Shown here: positions 16,457 to 20,835 of the stretch, piece after piece | How positions within the stretch are numbered: the stretch's first letter is position 1 | Layout: each line of letters opens with the position of its first letter | Assembly (NCBI GenBank): GCA_016212745.1 | Contig: JACRDX010000065.1 | Location: 1-20,835 of the forward strand | Reading direction: 5' to 3' | Length of the DNA: 20,835 bases | Source: Candidatus Falkowiibacteriota bacterium | Lineage (GTDB): Bacteria; Patescibacteriota; Patescibacteriia; UBA11705; JACRDX01 | Program-made: the position numbers and the translations under genes | Notes under the pieces: generated by a model | Told to the model about the DNA's origin: nothing | Database searches by the model: none | The model's input: only the letters and a program-made list of their open reading frames with translations

Positions 16457-16523
16457 CCAATTCCTAATGAAATGTTCAATGTCTAACAAGAAATCTAGCA
16501 TTTGTCATTTCATTGGTAATTAG
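16457..16523 (+). repeat. Long imperfect palindrome between ftsZ and nrdD
   Basis: CCAATTCCTAATGAAATG (16457-16474) is complementary at 15 of 18 positions to 16506-16523, around a 31-base loop. It is AT-rich, lies in the 118-base gap before nrdD, and is preceded by short tandem ATATCCA units. No T tract follows. I see nothing else in this gap. Confidence 0.65.
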
Positions 16524-16548
16524 TAATTAGAAATTGGGAATTTTATCT

Positions 16549-18645
16549 ATGTCTTATTCTGGCAATAAGATTATTCAGATTTGCAAACGCGATGGCAGAA
16601 TCGTGGATTTTGACCAAAATAAAATCACGACCGCGATTTTGAAAGCAATGCAGGCTACTGAAGAAGGCACAAAAGAGCAAGCGGAAAAAGCATCGGATGA
16701 AGTTGTTGAACGGCTTAACAAAAAATTTCACGAAAGAACAATTCCGGCGGTTGAAGAAATTCAGGATATTGTTGAAGATGTTTTGATTGATAATAAATTG
16801 CGCAAAACCGTTAAAGCGTATGTGATTTATCGCGACCAGCACGCGAAAATCCGCGAAATGAGCAATTTAATTGACCCAAATGATTTGATTGAAGGTTATT
16901 TGCAAAAACTTGATTGGCGCGTCAAAGAAAACAGCAACATGGATTTTTCTTTGCAGGGTTTGAACAATTACGTTGCTTCAACTATCAGCGCAAACTATTG
17001 GCTGAACAAAATTTATCCGCCAAAAATAAAAGATGCGCACGTGAATGGCGATTTTCACATTCATGATTTACAGATTTTATCTACCTATTGTTGCGGCTGG
17101 GATTTGTACGACTTAATTTTGCGCGGCTTTGGAGGAATTTCCGGCAAAGTTGAAAGCCGACCGCCGAAACATTTTGCCACAGCATTGGGCCAGTTGGTGA
17201 ATTTTTTTTATACTTTGCAGGGCGAGTCAGCTGGCGCGCAAGCAGTTTCCAGCGCAGATACATATTTGGCGCCGTTTATCAGATATGATGGATTGACGCA
17301 GGAGCAGGTCAAACAGCAGATGCAAATTTTTTTGTTCAATATGAATGTGCCAACGCGAGTAGGGTTTCAAAGTCCTTTTACTAATGTGACAATGGATTTG
17401 TTTGCTTCGGGAATTTTAGCCAAAGAGCCGGTCATAATTGGTGGCCAGCCACAAAAAGAAACTTACGGTGAATTCCAAAAAGAAATGGACATGTTCAATC
17501 AGGCGTTTATTGAGGTGATGACAGAGGGCGATAGAAAGGGCAGGGTTTTGAGCTGGCCAATTCCAACGTACAACGTCACAAAGGACTGGAATTGGGATGC
17601 GCCAATTATTCAAAAAATCATGGAAATGACATCAAAATATGGCATTCCATATTTTGCGAATTTTATATTTTCCGACATGAAACCAGAGGATGCGCGGAGC
17701 ATGTGTTGTCGGTTAAAATTGGACAATAGAGAATTGCGAAAACGCGGCGGCGGTTTGTTTGGCGCAAACCCTTTGACAGGCAGCATTGGTGTGGTGACGA
17801 TTAATATGCCGCGCTTAGGATATTTATCAAACAGCAAAGAAGAATTTTTTGAGAGTTTGGGAAAGTTGATGGATTTGGCAAAAGAAAGTTTAGAAGTTAA
17901 GCGCACTGTTTTGGAAAATCTCACAGATGGCGGACTTTATCCTTATTCAAAGCATTTTTTGGGCTCAATCAAAGAGCGGTTCGGCGGATATTGGCAAAAT
18001 CATTTTAATACCATTGGTTTAAATGGAGTTAACGAAGCCGCGTTGAATCTGCTGGGCCAAGATATTACGACAGTTGAAGGCCACAAGTTTGCGCGGCAGG
18101 TTTTGGATTTTATGCGGGAGAGAGTTATGGATTACCAAAACGCAACTAATCACTTGTACAATCTGGAAGCCACACCAGCTGAAGGCGCGTCATATCGTTT
18201 TGCCAAAATTGATAAAAAGAAATTTCCAGATATTATTGTGGCGAATGAGGTTGCTTATCGCGCGCGAAACGCAGCTCCATATTACACAAATTCCACGCAT
18301 TTGCCAGTTGGCTATACTGACGATATTTTTACAGCATTGCGATTGCAAGATGATTTGCAAATTCGCTATACCGGCGGCACTGTGTTCCACGGCTTTCTTG
18401 GCGAAAAAATGCCATCCCCAGAAGCCACGAAAGAGCTTGTCAAAAAAATTGCCAATAATTTTCGGTTGCCATATTTTACAATTACGCCAACGTTCAGTAT
18501 TTGCCCAATTCACGGTTATTTATCTGGGGAGCATGAGTTTTGTCCATTGTGCGACGAACAAGCTGGGTATGTGGATCAAGGTAGGGAACCGTTGCAGGTT
18601 GCTGAAGCTGTGGATAACACGGCGCAAACCTTGAAAAATGGTTAA
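16549..18645 (+). CDS. nrdD: Anaerobic ribonucleoside-triphosphate reductase, large piece lacking the glycyl-radical motif
   Basis: This 698-residue class III ribonucleotide reductase would make dNTPs from rNTPs without oxygen. An N-terminal ATP-cone (about 6-95, opening I-C-K-R-D-G-R) senses ATP/dATP. The catalytic barrel carries Y-C-C-G-W-D (C181/C182) and M-C-C-R-L (C386/C387), at the places of the family's active-site cysteines, plus N-M-P-R-L-G near 423. The C-terminal zinc site is C652-P-I-H655 with C665-P-L-C668. The protein ends 30 residues later. The R-V-x-G-Y-L glycyl-radical motif that normally follows the zinc site is absent; it is encoded in a separate ORF at 18697. The ATG at 16549 is preferred over the in-frame TTG at 16534. 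Without the second piece this polypeptide should be inactive. Confidence 0.92.
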   Translation: MSYSGNKIIQICKRDGRIVDFDQNKITTAILKAMQATEEGTKEQAEKASDEVVERLNKKFHERTIPAVEEIQDIVEDVLIDNKLRKTVKAYVIYRDQHAKIREMSNLIDPNDLIEGYLQKLDWRVKENSNMDFSLQGLNNYVASTISANYWLNKIYPPKIKDAHVNGDFHIHDLQILSTYCCGWDLYDLILRGFGGISGKVESRPPKHFATALGQLVNFFYTLQGESAGAQAVSSADTYLAPFIRYDGLTQEQVKQQMQIFLFNMNVPTRVGFQSPFTNVTMDLFASGILAKEPVIIGGQPQKETYGEFQKEMDMFNQAFIEVMTEGDRKGRVLSWPIPTYNVTKDWNWDAPIIQKIMEMTSKYGIPYFANFIFSDMKPEDARSMCCRLKLDNRELRKRGGGLFGANPLTGSIGVVTINMPRLGYLSNSKEEFFESLGKLMDLAKESLEVKRTVLENLTDGGLYPYSKHFLGSIKERFGGYWQNHFNTIGLNGVNEAALNLLGQDITTVEGHKFARQVLDFMRERVMDYQNATNHLYNLEATPAEGASYRFAKIDKKKFPDIIVANEVAYRARNAAPYYTNSTHLPVGYTDDIFTALRLQDDLQIRYTGGTVFHGFLGEKMPSPEATKELVKKIANNFRLPYFTITPTFSICPIHGYLSGEHEFCPLCDEQAGYVDQGREPLQVAEAVDNTAQTLKNG

Positions 18646-18655
18646 TTTTAGACAT

Positions 18656-18684
18656 TTGGCCAATTGTTATTTTGGTTGTATAAT
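18656..18684 (+). promoter_or_regulatory. Promoter of the glycyl-radical gene
   Basis: TTGGCC (18656-18661) and a perfect TATAAT (18679-18684) are spaced by 17 bases, in the gap between nrdD and the small glycyl-radical ORF. The predicted start near 18691 is only a few bases before the ATG at 18697, so the transcript would be nearly leaderless at that start. Confidence 0.65.
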
Positions 18685-18696
18685 ATAAAAACAAAT

Positions 18697-18876
18697 ATGC
18701 TAGCCGCAGCAGTTATGACACCAATACAAAAACCAAGACAAAAATGCGAGATTTATTCCCGTGTTGTTGGATATTTAAGTCCGGTAAGCCGTTGGAATGA
18801 AGGGAAGCGGTCTGAATTTGGCGACCGCAGAACTTATGACCCGATAATGCATAAAAGTGATGAGCTTTTACAATAA
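18697..18876 (+). CDS. Stand-alone glycyl-radical domain of anaerobic ribonucleotide reductase
   Basis: This small protein has 59 residues from the ATG at 18697, or 53 from the in-frame ATG at 18715. It consists almost entirely of the domain that normally ends NrdD: K-C-E-I-Y-S-R-V-V-G-Y-L with glycine 25 as the expected radical carrier, then S-P-V-S-R-W-N-E-G-K and E-F-x-D-R-R. It is in the same frame as nrdD but separated by TAA (18643-18645), TAG (18649-18651) and a promoter. The radical would be installed by the NrdG-like enzyme encoded next. GrcA/YfiD, a free glycyl-radical domain that complements damaged pyruvate formate-lyase, is the nearest known parallel. The cysteine at 17 may complete the zinc site of the large piece; that is inference. 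Confidence 0.85.
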   Translation: MLAAAVMTPIQKPRQKCEIYSRVVGYLSPVSRWNEGKRSEFGDRRTYDPIMHKSDELLQ

Positions 18877-18912
18877 AACAATATAAATTCGAAGCGCGAA
18901 GCACTAAATTTA

Positions 18913-18991
18913 ATCGGATATCGGTTGCGGTATCGATGCCAGTTTCGGTTAACGTTAAACGAATAACGAAACGAGCCTCGAAACCGTTAAC
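18913..18991 (+). repeat. Dispersed palindromic repeat, copy 4
   Basis: The arms are GGTATCGATGCCA and GAGCCTCGAAACC, around a 31-base core (18942-18972) bounded by GTTTCG and CGAAAC, in the same orientation as copy 3. It fills half of the 163-base gap between the glycyl-radical gene and the activase gene. Just after it is a mini-hairpin, GAGAC-CAT-GTCTC (18997-19009). No promoter was recognised in this gap. Confidence 0.85.
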
Positions 18992-19039
18992 CAGCTGAGA
19001 CCATGTCTCTTCGTATCGGATTTCGTGCTTTCTTTTTTT

Positions 19040-19732
19040 ATGTTAATCGGAGGTGTTCAACCGCTTACATTGCTGGATTATCCGGGAAAAGTGGCAATGA
19101 CCATTTTTACCAAAGGATGCGGATTTCGTTGTCGTTTTTGTTATAATCCAGAGCTGGTTATTCCTGAACAATACGCGAAAAGCATCAGCGAAAATGATAT
19201 TTGGGATTTGATAAAAGCGCGGCAACATTTGATTGATGCTGTTTGTTTGACTGGCGGTGAACCGACTTTGCAAAAAGATTTGTTAAATTTTATTAAAAAA
19301 TTAAAAGCTCGCGGCTTGTTAGTCAAGTTGGATACAAATGGGACAAATCCAGATGCGATTGAACAGTTGCTGACTGAAAAAATGGTTGATTATTTTGCAA
19401 TGGACATAAAGGCGCCGTGGAAAAAATACGCGCAAGTTGTTGGTAATGCGGTTGATATGGCTAAGGTTAAAAAAAGTGCTATAATAATATTAAATAGTGG
19501 GGTTGAGCATGAATTTCGCGCGACCGTTTTAGCTGCGCTGCATTGTTCAAATGATATTGTTGAAATGGCTCGGCAAGTAAAAGGCGCGAACAAATTTTTT
19601 ATCCAGCGATTTAAGCGGGTTGATAAAATTATTGACCCAACGTTGTTGAACACGCCGCGGCTTACGTTGAAAGAATTGAATGATATTAAAACGCAAATTA
19701 AAGGTTGGTTTAAAATCTGCGGTATTCGGTGA
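19040..19732 (+). CDS. nrdG: Anaerobic ribonucleotide reductase activating protein (radical SAM)
   Basis: This 230-residue radical SAM enzyme opens with G-G-V-Q-P-L-T-L-L-D-Y-P-G-K, typical of NrdG-type activases. It has the iron-sulfur motif C27-x3-C31-x2-C34 (CGFRCRFC) and the SAM-binding T-G-G-E-P-T (71-76). Such enzymes cleave S-adenosylmethionine and abstract a hydrogen from the conserved glycine of the reductase. Here that glycine is on the separate small protein encoded just upstream. The ATG at 19040 is preferred over the in-frame GTG at 19025, because homology begins at the second residue. It is longer than E. coli NrdG and resembles the longer archaeal and anaerobe form. No iron-sulfur auxiliary cluster motif was noted. 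Confidence 0.92.
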   Translation: MLIGGVQPLTLLDYPGKVAMTIFTKGCGFRCRFCYNPELVIPEQYAKSISENDIWDLIKARQHLIDAVCLTGGEPTLQKDLLNFIKKLKARGLLVKLDTNGTNPDAIEQLLTEKMVDYFAMDIKAPWKKYAQVVGNAVDMAKVKKSAIIILNSGVEHEFRATVLAALHCSNDIVEMARQVKGANKFFIQRFKRVDKIIDPTLLNTPRLTLKELNDIKTQIKGWFKICGIR

Positions 19733-19735
19733 TTC

Positions 19736-19842
19736 GTCATTGCGAGGCTCGGCCTGGCTTCGCCGTAGCGGCTACGCCAAGGCGAGCGAAGCAATCTGGG
19801 TTTCGTGAGATTGCCACTCCGCCCAAAGCGGATCGCAATGAC
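19736..19842 (+). mobile_element. MITE-like palindromic element (107 bp)
   Basis: Perfect 10-base terminal inverted repeats, GTCATTGCGA (19736-19745) and TCGCAATGAC (19833-19842), bound the element. Internal inverted pairs are GCAATCT (19791-19797) with AGATTGC (19808-19814), and CGTAGC/GCTACG near 19764-19776. This GTCATTGCGA...AGCAATCT pattern resembles short dispersed repeats seen in many bacterial genomes. It encodes nothing and lies between nrdG and the YkgJ-like gene. No target-site duplication was clear. Confidence 0.75.
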
Positions 19843-19853
19843 ATAAACATAGT

Positions 19854-20198
19854 ATGAACAAAAACGAGAATCCGTGTTTTCATAATGAATGTGGTCGTTT
19901 TTGTTGCAAACCAGTGAAAGTGCGTGCGTTTACACAGTTGGATGAAAAAGCAAAAGAAAAATTTAAGCATATAGGACGGTTTGCGAGAGAAAGTTGCCCT
20001 GACAGTTATAAGTTGGACTTTTATTCTTGTAAAGAGTTTGATGAACAAACTGGTAAATGCAAAGATTATGAAAATCGTCCGGATCTTTGTAAAAATACTA
20101 AGTGCGGGTTGTTTGATTGCAAAAACGAAGAAGAACGGAAACGTTTATTGAAGGGGCATAGGGAAAAATTTTATGAAATTTATGAGCCAAAGAAATAA
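19854..20198 (+). CDS. Cys-rich YkgJ-like (putative Zn/Fe-chelating) protein
   Basis: This 114-residue cytoplasmic-type protein has ten cysteines (8, 13, 17, 18, 48, 59, 69, 79, 84, 89). The pattern C-x4-C-x3-C-C near the N terminus, followed by C-K-E-F-D-E-Q-T-G-K-C-K-D-Y-E-N-R-P-x-x-C, matches the YkgJ/UPF0153 type of putative zinc- or iron-chelating protein. No reaction is known for the family. There is no signal peptide or membrane segment. The 3' end overlaps the start of the ddl gene, which suggests translational coupling, though a functional link to wall synthesis is not implied by the sequence. Confidence 0.75.
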   Translation: MNKNENPCFHNECGRFCCKPVKVRAFTQLDEKAKEKFKHIGRFARESCPDSYKLDFYSCKEFDEQTGKCKDYENRPDLCKNTKCGLFDCKNEEERKRLLKGHREKFYEIYEPKK

Positions 20199-20835
20199 AA
20201 AAATAGTTGTTGGTTTGATTTTTGGTGGAAAATCGCCAGAGCACGAGGTTTCAATAATGTCAGCAAAAGGAATTATTGAAAATATTGATCAAGAAGAATT
20301 TTCTGTTGTTGAAATCGGGATAGATAAGCAAGGAGCTTTTTGGACAGTGGAAAATTTTTTAAGCCAGATTTCACAAGGAGCTGTTGATAAAGATATCATG
20401 AAAAAAGTTGGGGCAAAGCCGTTTGATTTTTTTGTTGATGCGAACAATATTGATGTGTTTTTTCCGATATTACATGGCGCTGGCGGAGAGGATGGCGAAA
20501 TTCAGGGTTTAATTCGTTCAGCTGGGAAAAAATTTGTTGGTGCGGATATTTTAGCATCAGCAATTTGTCTGGACAAAGGGATTTTAAAGTTGTTATTGAA
20601 AGCAAAAAATATTCCACAAACAAAATTTGAGATTTTAGATTTTAATAAAATGTCCCCGAAGGTTGTAAATGAACAATTATCGAGCGTCAAAGATGCTTTT
20701 CGTTTTCCGGCTTTTGTTAAGCCCTGCAACTTGGGATCGTCGGTTGGCATTGTTAAGGTTAAAGATGCTGGTCAGCTGGATGTGGCGATTGAAACAGTGA
20801 AAAAGTTTGATTCAAGAATTGTTATTGAAGAGTCA
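20173..20835 (+). CDS. ddl: D-alanine--D-alanine ligase, N-terminal part
   Basis: The gene runs off the window; 221 codons are present. It encodes the ATP-grasp enzyme that joins two D-alanines for peptidoglycan precursors. Visible features are the N-terminal G-L-I-F-G-G-K-S-P-E-H-E-V-S motif, H-G-A-G-G-E-D-G-E-I-Q-G (the usual H-G-P/x-G-E-D-G signature), and the ATP-grasp segment F-V-K-P-C-N-L-G-S-S-V-G-I. The start is at 20173, or at 20182 (an in-frame ATG three codons later); both overlap the end of the YkgJ-like gene. The C-terminal metal-binding and catalytic residues are outside the window. Confidence 0.93.
   Translation, partial: MKFMSQRNKKIVVGLIFGGKSPEHEVSIMSAKGIIENIDQEEFSVVEIGIDKQGAFWTVENFLSQISQGAVDKDIMKKVGAKPFDFFVDANNIDVFFPILHGAGGEDGEIQGLIRSAGKKFVGADILASAICLDKGILKLLLKAKNIPQTKFEILDFNKMSPKVVNEQLSSVKDAFRFPAFVKPCNLGSSVGIVKVKDAGQLDVAIETVKKFDSRIVIEES

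Noticed and set aside
18074..18634. Plus-strand ORF (186 codons) in another frame of nrdD
   Set aside because: It is a shadow of the conserved C-terminal half of NrdD in the true frame.
18643..18651. Stop-codon readthrough or recoding joining nrdD to the glycyl-radical ORF
   Set aside because: The stops are TAA and TAG, not the TGA that some Patescibacteria recode; two occur within 9 bases, and a promoter and a low-quality linker follow. Readthrough cannot be fully excluded but is less likely than a split gene.
256..18991. CRISPR array
   Set aside because: The repeats are four dispersed palindromes kilobases apart, not regularly spaced direct repeats with spacers, and no cas genes are present.

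Overview
The window looks like chromosomal DNA from a Candidate Phyla Radiation (Patescibacteria) bacterium, probably of the Parcubacteria type. This is an inference from gene content, not a database result. The signs are: A+T-leaning DNA, every gene on the + strand, few Shine-Dalgarno sites, a histidyl-tRNA synthetase-like gene next to rpsU-yqeY, very large surface proteins headed by a type IV secretion pilin-like module, thrombospondin type 3 membrane proteins, and a class III (anaerobic) ribonucleotide reductase. I saw no rRNA, tRNA, CRISPR array or transposase gene. No gene-free stretch exceeds 300 bases.

Layout. 1-2528 is housekeeping: the end of signal peptidase I, a divergent histidyl-tRNA synthetase-like gene, then rpsU and yqeY behind a clear promoter and a leader hairpin. 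2555-12890 is a cell-surface block. It holds two paralogous pilin-headed proteins (613 and 2213 residues) built of Ig-like, IPT/TIG and DUF4215-type modules, then two single-pass membrane proteins with thrombospondin type 3 (calcium-binding type) repeats. 12893-16430 covers rRNA maturation and division: ybeY, a DgkA-family lipid kinase, ftsA and ftsZ. 16549-19732 is anaerobic dNTP synthesis: nrdD, a separate small glycyl-radical gene, and the nrdG-like activase. 19854-20835 holds a cysteine-rich YkgJ-like protein and the start of D-Ala-D-Ala ligase.

The most interesting point is the ribonucleotide reductase. The nrdD gene ends after its zinc site and has no glycyl-radical motif. That motif lies in a separate ORF of about 59 codons, 51 bases downstream, behind two in-frame stops and its own consensus-like promoter. 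This suggests a two-piece class III reductase, in the manner of the stand-alone glycyl-radical protein GrcA/YfiD known for pyruvate formate-lyase.

A second feature is a family of four intergenic, nearly palindromic repeats (256-325, 11131-11222, 13331-13408, 18913-18991). In one copy the 31-base core is inverted relative to its flanks. One copy supplies the last codons of ybeY, and another carries a spurious upstream start for the hisS-like gene. Other small inverted repeats are scattered between genes, and one lies inside a coding sequence.
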